From Nageia nagi (lineage: Eukaryota > Pinophyta): DNA of 64,000 bases. Within the stretch, counting starts at the first letter, position 1. Each line of letters opens with the position of its first letter. Below, one piece after another: positions 12,201-24,200 of this stretch. Under the pieces are notes generated by a model, which saw only the letters and a list, made by a program, of their open reading frames with translations, ran no database searches and was not told where the DNA came from. The translations under genes were made by a program, and so were the position numbers. The stretch covers positions 15,624,001 to 15,688,000 of the forward strand of contig JBITNC010000001.1 in NCBI GenBank assembly GCA_050084985.1, in the 5' to 3' direction.

Positions 12201-15200
12201 AGCTTAAGAAAATCTACCTTTGGTTCAAACTTTTTAAGAAAGTTTACCATTCTCCAAAATTTGCTTCAATCTCATCAAGGGGAAGATGAAAATATGGCTA
12301 TCTACTTGAACAAAATCATTGACCTAAGGACCCAACTTGTTGCTTGTGGGTGCAATTGGATCAATGATGAGTTCATGGTCTTCATCATTCTTCAAAGCCT
12401 ATCTTAAAAGTTTAGAAACTTTGTGACAGTTATGGAAATAAGGTTTGATGATGAAAAAAAAGTCTTCTCCCTTGAGAACCTTTCTAGGCTCCTATTGAAG
12501 CATGAGAAAATTTTTATCCATGATTCGCTCTTTTCCATCTAATTGGATTGATGATTCTGGTTGCACTAATCACCTATGCTTTGAAAAGGAAAAGTTTGAA
12601 AACTTTCACAAGTATTAGATGCGGTTGTGATAGGTGATATCTCTACCCTTGAAGTCCAAGGAATTAAGAGTGTGTTGATTCATGAGAAGGTTTTTGCTAA
12701 TGTTCTCTTTGTTCCTAAGCTTAGGATAAATCTTCTTTCTATGATCCAAGTTTCTAAAAAAAAAAGGGCGGTACTCGTTTTTGAGTTCGACTCGCAACCT
12801 TAGTGCATTAAGAAAGAACTTGCTATTTTGATTAAAGGATCTGTGAAAGATAACCTCTACATTGTGGATCAAATTCCATCAAAGATGTGTCTTGCTTCTA
12901 GTGTGTGTTCCAAAGGCAATCTTTGGCACCATCGTTTAGGGCACCTTAACCATAAAAGTATTCAAGTCATGAAAGACCAAGAACTTGTGGAAGGTTTGCC
13001 TTCAATTTCTCCTTCGATTGGTCTATGCGAGAAGTGCATTCTTGGTAAGATGCATAGACAAAAGTTTGAAAAGGATAAGACAACAAAAGCATCTCAACCT
13101 CTTCAAATTATGCATTCAAATTTGATGGATCCATTTCAGACTAAGTTGCTTGGAAGAGCAAATTACGTCTTGACCTTCATTGATGATTTTAGTAGGATGA
13201 CCTTTGGGTATCTACTTGAGCACAAGGATCAAACCTTTGAGAGTTTTAAGGTTTTTAAGGTGTTTGAAAATTAGACTAACCTTAAAAATCAAAATGTTGA
13301 GATTAGATAATGGGGGAGAATATAACAGCAATGAGTTCAATGACTATTGTGCTAAGTATGGAATCAAGAGGCAGTTTACGATTCCTTACACTCCTCAGCA
13401 GAACAGTGTTTCCGAAAGAAAAAATAGAACAATTATGGAGATGGCTAGATGCATGTTGGGTAATCTTTCTAAGTCCTTATGGGGTGAATCTGGTAGCACT
13501 GCTATTTACACCTTGAATAGGTGACCCACAAAAGCTATTCAGAATAAAACTCCTTTTGAGGCATGGTCAGGAAGAAAACCAACATTTCTCACCTTAGGGT
13601 GTTTGGTTGTGAAGCATTCTTCTACATTGTTTTTGAGAAAAGGAAGAAGTTGGAAAAAAGAGCTGAAAAATGCATCTTTGTGGGTTATTACAGTCAACAT
13701 AAAGGCTACAAGCTCTACTCTCCAACCTATAAAGCCATGTTCGTTTCAAGGGATGTAAAGTTCTATGAACTTCCTGAAGAATTTGCTTCTAATAAGAATG
13801 TTGATGATCCAAAGGACTCTTCAGTTGTTATTAGTTGGTTGGATATTGATGTAGACAAGTCATCTCAGGAACAAAATTCTCCAACACAAAGGGTAATAAG
13901 GAGCATGACCTTGAACAAATCCTTAATTGCCAAGATTGACAACAACCATGATCTCTCAACCTTCAAAGAAGCTTCTAAGCACGAGTGCTGGATGGAATCC
14001 ATGAAAGTGGAGTATGAGGCGCTTATGAAAAATAAAATTAGGGACTTGGTTCCTTATCCCAATGATAAGAATGTGATTGGCAATAAGTGGATTTACAAGG
14101 TCAAGTTCAATTCAATTGAAGATATTGAGAAATACAAAGCAAGGTTAGTAGTTAAAGGTTTTGCTCAGAAATACAGTGTAGATTATGAAGAAACCTTTGC
14201 TCCCGTAGCAAAGATGCCTACTATGAGAGTTATCCTTGCTCTTTCTGCAGCTCAAGGATGGAAAGTTTTTCAACTCGACTCAAGAGTGCATTTTTCAATC
14301 GTGACTTAGATGTGAAAATCTTCATGAATAAACCATAAGGGTTTATTGTAGAAGGCAAAAAGTCCTTTGTGTGCAAGTTAAAGAAGTCATTGTATGGACT
14401 TAAGCAAGCAACTCGAGCCTGGTACAGAAAGATTTCAGGGTACTTTGTAGACATTGGATTCTCCAAGTATTTTTCTGACTTCGATCTATATGTTCTCAAT
14501 CAAGGGAAAGAAGTGGTCTTGATTCTTTTTTATGTAGATGATCTTTTGGGAACAATGATGAAATCATTCAAGAGTGCATATCCAAACTTAAGCCAACTTT
14601 TGAAATGATTGATCTTGGTCTCTTGAACTACTATGTTGGAATGCAAGTGTATCAATACAAGGATTGTACTTACCTCAGTCAATCTAAGTATATATCAGAC
14701 ATCCTGTAGAAGTTTGGAATGGAGGAGTGTAGATATGCTGCAGTCTCTCCTGGAATCACTGTTTCTCTAAGCTCCAACTCTCATCTAGCTGATGCTACAG
14801 CTTATAGGCAATTAATTGGTAGTCTTTTATTTTTAACTATATTCAAGTCAGATATTGCTTTTGCAGTGAATCTGATGGCACGATTCATGCAAAAACCTTA
14901 TGTTGAGCACCTCAATGCTATTAAGCAAATTTTGAGGTATGTTGGAGGGACTAAAGATCTTGCTCTCAAGTATTCCAAGTTGCCCTCGTTTGTTCTTTTT
15001 GGATTCTCAGATTCTGACTATGGGGGAGATAAAGATGACAGGAAGTCAACCTCTGCGTATGTGTTTAGCATTGGTTCAGGTGCTATCTATTGGGCTTCCA
15101 AGAAGCAGCCTACTATTTTTCTTTCCACCACAGAAACCGAATATTGTGCCATGTCTGTTGCAGCCTAGGAAGCCATTTGGGTAAGGCATCTTTTGAAAGA

Positions 15201-18200
15201 AATTGGGTATGAGCAAGGTGGGTCATCTTTGATCTCGTCAGACAATCAGTCGGCTATTTCTTTGGCTAAGAATCTAGTGTTCCATCAGAGAACAAAACAT
15301 GTGGAAATCCATGCCCATTTTATCAGGTAGAAGGTTTTTGATGGCATCATACATCTGGAGTATTGTCCATCCACCTTGAACTCCGCTGATTTGTTCACCA
15401 AGCCCCTCTCGAAAGCTCAGTTCTGTAAGCTTAGGGATGCTATCGAGTTGGTGAAGTTTCCCTCAAGGGGAAGTGAAGTTTGAATTCTTGTGTTGAGTTC
15501 ATGTTTGTGATGACAACTTCACCCCTAGGAGGATTTTGTGCTGTATAGTGTTGATTTTGTTGTACAACTTCATGGTAAGTTCGCTTTGCATGAGGAACTT
15601 GTTGTACAAATTAGCCAATTTAGCACTGTTCAGTTATCCATATGTGAAGAACTCTTATGTGTCTTTTGGCACTATTCAGTTATCCATATGTGAGGAACTC
15701 GTATGTGCATACTCTATTTTTTGGCCAATCTAGCACTGTTTAGTTATCCATATGTTAGGAACTCTTATGTGTCTTTTGGCATTGTTCAGTTATGCATATG
15801 TGAGGAACTCATATGTGCATACTCTATTTTTTGGCCAATCTAGCACTGTTCAGTTATCCATGTGTGAGGAACTCTTATGTGTCTTTTGGTACTGTTCAGT
15901 TATCCATATGTGAGGAACTCGTATGTGCATGCTCTATTTTTGATCATTCTAGCACTGTTCAGCTATCCATGTGTGAGGAACTCTTATGTGTTTTTTGGCA
16001 CTGTTCAATTATCCATATGTGAGGAACTCGTATGTACTTGCTCTATTTTGTAATGATAATCAACACATGTTTTATATACAGCAGGTGACTAAGTTTTTTG
16101 CATGGCATCTCCGTGATGACTTATAGTGCACCATTGATCAGTTCATGATGGCATTTGTGTGATTCATCTATCCTTGTTGATATGAATATGATGCATCTAA
16201 CTGATCTTGTTATTTGATCTGCTTATGACTTGCAGGTTCCTTTGAGATTGCAGGTTACTTACCTCAGGTATGCAGGCTCTTGGACACTCTTCATGACTTC
16301 CAGTTGGATGACTACATGTACATTGAAACCGGTTGTGGTTAATGATTGTATTTGGCAAATTAATGAGTCTCAAACTAGATTTTTCTTACTTCACAAATAT
16401 GTAAAAAGTTCTCATCTCCGTTGTATCTGTTCGAAGGAGAACTCTCTTACTTTTTCTTCTTCTTCTCTCTTACTCGCTCTATCTCAATATTGCATTAAGG
16501 GGGAGTGTTGGAATGTATAATGCATTATTGTAAAGGTTTGTATTAAATCTTCTATGTAAATTCACTAATACTTAAAGGTATCATTTGATATCTTAAGTAT
16601 TTAAGTGAATATGATAATGTAACTTGTCCTACACTCCATGTCATGAGCATGCCCCTTGGCTAAAAAGATGTGCATGTCATGTATTTGTACATTGGATAAA
16701 AGGGTGATCCAAAGAGGGATTTTGGCCTATAAATAGAAGGCTCCCTCTTTGTGATCATACATCAATTTGTGTAGTAAAGTTATGCTATAGGATAGAAGTG
16801 GAGTTGAGATTAGAAAGATTGTAAGAGAGTTGTATTTGTGATTGAAGTAAAGATCTAGTTAGTGGATGTACTTCTAGTTGGAGGAACCACTTTACATCTT
16901 GAGTTACTTTTTGAGATTGTCTTCTTGAGTTATTTTGATGTGAGTTTGAGCTTTCATGTGATCTTGGTTGATTAGGAATTATCTTGTTAGTGTTAGTTCC
17001 TTCAGGGAGCCATTCACTTGCCTTGGGATGCCAAACTCTTGTTTGTAGTGCCACGTCCAACCTTGGAGCTCCTAATGATACCTCGTAGTTAGTGCAATTA
17101 TCTAGGAGATCCTCTACCTCGAAGAGGGGAGCACTAATGACTAAAGATACATTAAATGCCAATATTACAACTGTGAAGGCTAAAAATATGCAATGCCTCT
17201 TTTAGGGAGACTAATATTGCATTTACAAATATGATTGTCTTGGTATTACAAATATATCTTTATTAGCATATTAAGTACTCAACTAAATGTAGTAGATAAA
17301 TAAAAAGGCCTTTTATTCCATAATTAGAGCTTTTAACTAAGGTGAAATTTACATCATTTGGATAAATCCTACAAAAATAGACAAAATTACTCGTAAATTA
17401 ATGTTCCCATTTATCATAGGTGAAATGGGAAAAACACCTAAAAAATAGTTACGTTACACATAATTGTCATGTATTTCTGCCATTACAAGATGCTATCATA
17501 TTGATAGTAACTCCTATCCACTATAATCTTGAACCTGCCTACTGACATTACTATAAAACATTGGATGCCATGTTGAGAATATTACATTCCTATTTACATC
17601 CCCCCTTAATCTTTACAATATGGCAAAAGGGATAAAATTATCAAAATTTGAATGAAAGTAAAAACTTGAATGAAACATGATCCAAAAGGATCATATGTAT
17701 GAAAAATAAATATCTTGCAGTGAGGACTTTGAGTGGATTTGTCATGTAGGTGTTTCGATCACATGAAGGGAAGTTGCTAGCCCATGTCATTTCAAAATAC
17801 TGATTGGCAATTGATTTGGACCGGGTGAAAGTAATTTCGTCCTTTACCATATCTTCAAACAAGAAAGCTCTATAGCCCTTGGGACAAGTGAACTTTGTGA
17901 GAAAGTTCATACATGACTTTGTAAAAATTGTCATGTTAATGCAAGTCATGCTTAAGAGGGATACATCTTTCTTTTGGTTATCATAAGTGATTCAAGATTT
18001 TGAGCATATCAAAAGAGTAATTATAGAAGTTTTGATGTTGAAGAACCCAAACTACAATAGAGACTTCATTGTCTACGCCTACCAAGATGAGCAAGAACAC
18101 CCCATTGCATTCTCTAGCAAAACCCTTCATGATTATGAAGAGAGGTACAACTTAATTGAAGAGCAAATCCTACAATCTTGAAGGCTTTGAGAAAATTCAA

Positions 18201-21200
18201 ACACTTTGTTTCTGAGAGTAAAATCCTTGTCTATACAGTTCATCTGAACATCTAGAACTTTGTGCTTCAAGGAGAAATAGGCGAGGGGTGGTTTGGTTGG
18301 ATAATCAAGATTCTCATACATAATGTAGAAATTTGGTCCACCAAGTTAATTCGAGGCAAAGCTCTCCATCTGTAATTAGCGTTAGCCGTAGAGTGGTTGT
18401 AATGTCCCCAATTTGGGACATCTAGTCATCGCCCCTCATGCTTATTCATTATGATCTTTAGGATTTATAATAATAGGAATTATTTATTTTTCAAATTATG
18501 TATTTATCATATCTATATTTGTGCCTTTAAGGCAAGCGCTCGAAAAGGGCAAATTATACATGAAAAAATGGCCATTGAGATGAATTATGGCCCCACGTCC
18601 AAGTTGGCCATATTAGGGATGTTTGGGGCCACTTAATAATTTATTATTCCCCTTCTCTTAGTCAATTGCCTTTTAGAGGCATATTGACAAGTTTGGAATG
18701 CTATAAAGACAATACATTTGGTCATTTGAAGACATCATCTTGTGCGTTCGATCTTGGATCATTCATAGCTTAGGGATGCTTCCCTTCTCTACCTTCTAGG
18801 GCTTAGGGCTACTCCCTAGCCTAGAAGTGGCTCATCTACACTTCTACATCTCTTGGAGAGCTTGCGCCTATCATTCTTTCCACTTGGGAGCTTGCTCCAA
18901 CTATTGGGAGACATCTTGAGACTTGCACCTAACTTGGGAACCTTCTTGGGACTTGCACCAGCCTTAAGGAGTCTAGTTTTAGCATTTTGGAGTCTTGGGC
19001 TTTGCCCTAGAACTTGTTACAGCCCTACTCTTATTCTTGGTTGATTATTGATGATATTGGCTCTCATATTGCGTCTTGAATGTGAATGAATATTCCTATA
19101 TATTTTTGCTATGCTACTATCTTCTTTGTGCATGGGAATGTATGCGAATTGAGTACTTTTGGAGCTATATTTCTGTTATGTAACATATCTGATTTGTGCA
19201 CTAGTTTTGGTCTTATTCACATGTTATAAGAGCTTTATATCAGATTTGGCTACACTGATATATTCCAGTTTTGAGTGCATGTATGGATGGTTAATGAGCA
19301 TGTTCATTGATGCCCTAATTTGTGAATGAATGCGGAATTGAATGCTAAATTGGATAAACCCTACAAAGGTACATTACAATGGTATCAAAGCTCTAAGTCC
19401 TATCAATCTGTGAGGACTTCTTACATGCCAAAGCACTAATATTACACAAGAAGAAATAAGGATTCCTTGGAGATTGAAAGTGAAAGTGAATTAGAAATGG
19501 ATAGAGCAAAGGAGGTTCATTCGACACACCAATTTGCAACCATGGTAGACTTACTATCTCAACTTGTGAAGAAGGTGGATGCTCTTGCACCAACTCCACA
19601 AGCACAAGAGGGATCAAGAATTCCATCTAGGGAAGCTACACTGGATCAAAGGAGTGAAGAATCCATCCACCCTACTCGGCCACCTCTACCCAAGCTGGCC
19701 ATGCTTATGTTCTTGCAAGAGGATGAAAACCCTAATGAAGGCCTTGATACTTCACCCAATATCAAGGTAAGAGTGTCAAATTCAAGAAAACTATTACACT
19801 TGAGAGCTTTCTTAATATTATGGGAAATAATATAGGAAAAGGGAATGATGTGAGGATCCAAAACTATCCTCAATGAATAACAATCAACACTAGGGTTTCT
19901 GAACCCTCAAACACCAAACGGCCACACCATGCAACCACAACCCCAATGATTGCCCTCTAGGGCACACAACAACTCCACAATACCAATGTGGGTCTTCCAA
20001 AGCCCCCACACCTCACACAACACCAAACAATGGCCACACAATGCTAACATCAGCCCTTAGGGCTTCTCCAACACCTTGCAAACCCTACGATTACTCCACA
20101 ACACAATTAAACAACACAAAAATACCAACAATGGGTATACAAAGTAATACATGACTGGAGAAGCAACAAATATCCTCAATGAGTTTCATCAAGGCTTCCT
20201 CAACGGACATTTCTCAAAATCTATGACAATGACAAGGTGTGATCATGACTGGCTTTGACCCTTGCTCTAATTCTATGACGTGCTCAAACCCCCTATGAGG
20301 TGGTAAACCCTTGGACATCTCTCCAAAAACGTTCTTGTGCTTGTCAAGGATGGTTTGGATCTCTTTTTGGTAGAAAAACGTGAAAATTTCCATAGGAATG
20401 AAAAATGCCTCCTATATTTTTGAGCACTCAAACTTGCTCAAATTTGAAAATTTCAAAGTTTAAAGTTGCTTAGAATTCCATTTTCCATGCAATGAAGGCA
20501 AAATTTTCGATTTTTGGGCAAACAATTATCAATCTTTTCATTCTAGGTGCTGATTTTCACTTCTATGGATTTCCAAAGGGTTGAAAAATTGCGCCAAGCA
20601 TTTTGAGGGTTTCCATGGCTCAAAATCGAAAATTTCAAGTGTTAAATGTGTTGGAAATGCCTTTTTCTATTCAATGAAGGGGTCCAAATTGATTTTTGAG
20701 TGAATTTGCACTTATTTCTCCAACTTAGGCGCTAATTTTCACTCCAATGGATTCTCCAATGGCATGAAAACCTGCACCTAGCTTCTAGAGGCCTTAAACT
20801 TTCTCAAAATCACTTTTTTGTAGACCTAAAGTGTTTTAAATGGCATTTTCCATGCTATGAAGTGCTCAAACTTGAATTTTGGACCAAATTTGTCAATTCA
20901 TGGCAACTTAGGCGCTAGATTTCACTCCTATGGATCTTCAATCAGCCCCAAATGTATGCCTAGGTATTTGAGCCTCTAAACTTGTTCAAAAATGAAAATT
21001 TGCAAGTTTAAACCTTCTCAAAATGACCTTTATGTATTAATGTCTCCAAATTTGATTTTTGATCAAAAATTATCAACTTTCCTCAACTTAGGCATTGATT
21101 TTCACTCCATTGGAATTCCATAGCCTTGAAAAGCAGCGCCTACCTTTTAGAAGGCTTAAAATTGCTCAAATTTGAAAAATTGTAGATCTAAACTTTCTCA

Positions 21201-24200
21201 AAATGCCTTTTTTCTTGTCCCCAAGCCTTTCAAACTTGTCTTTTGACAAAAATTTATCTTTTATCCTCATGCTAGGCACCAAAAATCACTTCATTGGATT
21301 TTCGTACAGCTGAAAACATGCGCCTAGCTTTTTGGGCCTCAAAACTTGCCCAAATTTGAAAAATTGAAGACCTAAATTTGCTTGAAATCACCATTTCCAT
21401 CAATTTATGCCTTTGGTTTGTCTTTTAATGAAAATTCATTTTTTTCCTCCAAGTTAGGCGCCAAAATGCAAGTCTATGGTTTTCCATTCACTTGAAAACT
21501 TGCGCCTAGGATTTTAGGGCACTTCCATTGGTCAAAATAAAAAATTTGTAGACCTAAAGTGCCTTGGAATGGGATTTTACATTCAATCAAACCATCTCCT
21601 TTGATTTTTGAGACAAATGACATTTTCCCCTTGGTAGCTAGGCACCAAAATACATCTCATTGGATTTCCATAGGCTTGGAAAACTGCACCTAGGCTTGGA
21701 GAGCTCAAAAACTTGGTCAAAATCAAAAATTTCAAGTTCTAATTGTGTTGGAATTAACCTTATCTCTCTGATGACGCTTTTAGACTTGATTTTCGACACC
21801 ATTTGCATTTATCTCCTAAAAAATTTTCATAATTTGCCTCTCTTGGGAGCTATTTGTCAAAACCTAGGCTCTGATATCACTAAAATACTCAAACTGTGCC
21901 CTCGGGCATACCTTGTGCATTCCTAACCCATATCCTCCATTTTTTGAGCTCGAACTTGATCAAATCTGCACTTTCCGTCATTTTCGGGCTCAAACTGTAC
22001 ATTTTCAATCATTCTCGGCATTTTTGAGCTCAAACTCTGAAAAAGAGTCATTTCCAGCATTTTCGATCAAAACTAAGCTTAAACTTTGAAAAATGATCTT
22101 TTCCGACATTTTCGACACTTTCGAGCTCAAACTCTACATTTCCAATCAAAATCGAACATTTATGTGCATTTCCAGTCAAAACTAAACTTTTCGAGCATTC
22201 TGAGCTCAACTTTGCATTTTCAACCATTTTCGAGCATTCTGAGCTCAACTTTGCATTTTCAACCATTTTCGAGCTTTTCGGGTCCAAACTGTGCAAAAAC
22301 ACACATTTTTACCATATTGACCATTTTCGAGCTCAAAATTGGCAAAAATGCACATTTTCGTCATACTCTCCATTTCGGAGCTTTTCAAGCTCAAACTTGA
22401 CCAAAATGACCATTTCTGCCACACTTGCCACTTCCGAGCTCAAAACTCTAAAAAATGACCCCATCTCCACTAACCTCACTCTAGACCCAAAAATTCATGC
22501 TTTGATACTCTCTCTCAGATCCTGACTCCTTGGCTCCAAAATCGATGATTGGATACTCAGATACTCTTCAAGGTCTTTGTCTCATGACCTCCTTGAATCG
22601 CTCCTTGACATCATGTTTGCACTCTTCAAAATGAACTATCCGTCGCCAAAAGCCAATCTTAAGGTAATAAACCTCATTGCCTTTGCAAAAATAGGGTCCC
22701 CAAAATCTTATATTTTGGGGTGTGTTGTGCAGGCACAACACAGGGTCTATGATCCTCATTTTGAGTGGTTCTGGTTGGGGTTTCATCATGTTGGCACAAC
22801 ACAGGGTCTACGATCCTCATTTTGAGTGATTCTGGTTGGGGTTTCATCATGTTGCATTCCCCCCTTTCCACTCTTTTTAACTAAATACATCTCTCTCCTG
22901 GTGCTAGATCTGGTATAGTAATTGTGAACTGTAGGTCTCATTCATAGGTTGGCCAGATCGAAGCTCTGATACCACTATAAAATCCCCAATATAATCTGAA
23001 GTGCAAATTAGCCAAATAATTATCAATTAATATTAAAATTACACCCACGTTTGAACTAGGGCATCAAACACATGCAAAAACAAGCTAGGAATGTTAACGA
23101 TTCACTTAACAAGCAAGAATATCACTCAAAAGCCCAACGTCATGCACAATGAGACTAGATTGCACCAAATGCACACAATTATGAGACAAGAATGAGATCC
23201 AAGTATGCCACAACTTCAATTAGCTAGATAATGATGAGTCTAATACCGAATTGGCCCAAGAGGACTCAACTTTGGCCTCCAAGGAGCCAACTAGGGCATA
23301 CGAATATGCGAATATGATCATTGCTGGAACAATGGATGGAACAACTACACTCCCTCAAAATCTGAATCCTCTCCACTGCAGCAGCCCTCTCCAAATCCTG
23401 GAAACCAATTGAATGGTAGGATGGCAACCTCGGAATACCATCGAGTGGACTAAGATGCTGCACCTTAGCCGTATATTAGCAAGATCCCTTAGCCTAATAA
23501 TCCTTCTAGATGCTGCACCTAGGGGAAGATTGCTTGATGCTATGCCAAAACTTGTGTCCATTGGACGGTAGGAGAAATAATATCAAATTTAGTATATCAA
23601 TGCAATGATGCTCCAACGCCTAATATAGCTCAAGTTTGGATCTAGATTATCACCTCGGAATCATCTATGCCTCCCCTATGCAACGTTAGCCTTCTAGGGG
23701 CCCTCAAATGCCTCAAACATGTCATAAATGCTCATTCGTGGGGTTTCTAGGAGTTATACATGTGCCTAGATCCTATTTTCATGTCCATACAAGGCCTTGG
23801 GATTCCCACAATCAATTCTTGGGATCTCCAAGTACATAAAATAACATTAAATTATGCTAGCCTATGCTTGGGAGGAAGACGTCCCCCTTGGGGCTCACAG
23901 TGGGGTCCAATAGACCATTATTATTTCTATCCCAAGTACGAACAAGAAATACATAAATAAATAAATATTTACAAGAGGGAATCCTTAGGATCCCATAATT
24001 AATTATCTTTTACAAGAGGGGGTGTGACAAAGAAGTTGCAACACACCAAAACACTATTGAACTACGATGCCATGAATACCATGCTACAATCCACCGACTC
24101 TTCTACATTGCCAAAAACTGAAATTGACCAAATCACATTGCACACAAACATTGAAACCTAAGCTACTAACTCCATTGAAGCTTTGTTGAAAACCCTAGGC

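Larger units (their letters stand above)
8888..17004 (+). mobile_element. Copia (Ty1-type) element, structurally complete, coding region broken
   Basis: This 8,117-bp element is flanked by a perfect 5-bp target duplication GGGAG (8883-8887 and 17005-17009). It has two LTRs of about 500 bp, a primer binding site at 9393-9404, a purine tract at 16497-16505, a gag remnant and a pol in the copia order protease, integrase, reverse transcriptase, RNase H. The LTRs differ by about 13 substitutions and one 3-bp indel over about 499 bp (about 2.6%), so the insertion is not recent. At least eight stops or frameshifts disable pol. Oddities are a 2.5-kb leader with a GC-rich patch and a 110-bp tandem array after RNase H. 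Confidence 0.9.
20381..22740 (-). mobile_element. Partial giant LTR with hairpin array (copy H')
   Basis: Read on the minus strand, it starts at 22740 with TGTTGTGC, a 2-base gap and GCACAACA. A second hairpin follows, with arms at 22698-22706 and 22712-22720. It then runs through the same arrays as the complete solo LTR at 44572-48540. Homology stops near 20381, so the promoter and U5 end are missing. A 61-bp tandem duplication (22732-22853) overlaps its start. Confidence 0.75.

Noticed and set aside
22048-22400. Frames of 84 and 104 codons on opposite strands
   Set aside because: They are produced by the GAGCTCAAA-rich tandem repeat.
22798-22860. Hairpins near the LTR start considered as a tRNA gene
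   Set aside because: No cloverleaf, A box or B box is present. The inverted repeats are the LTR-terminal hairpins and a tandem duplicate.
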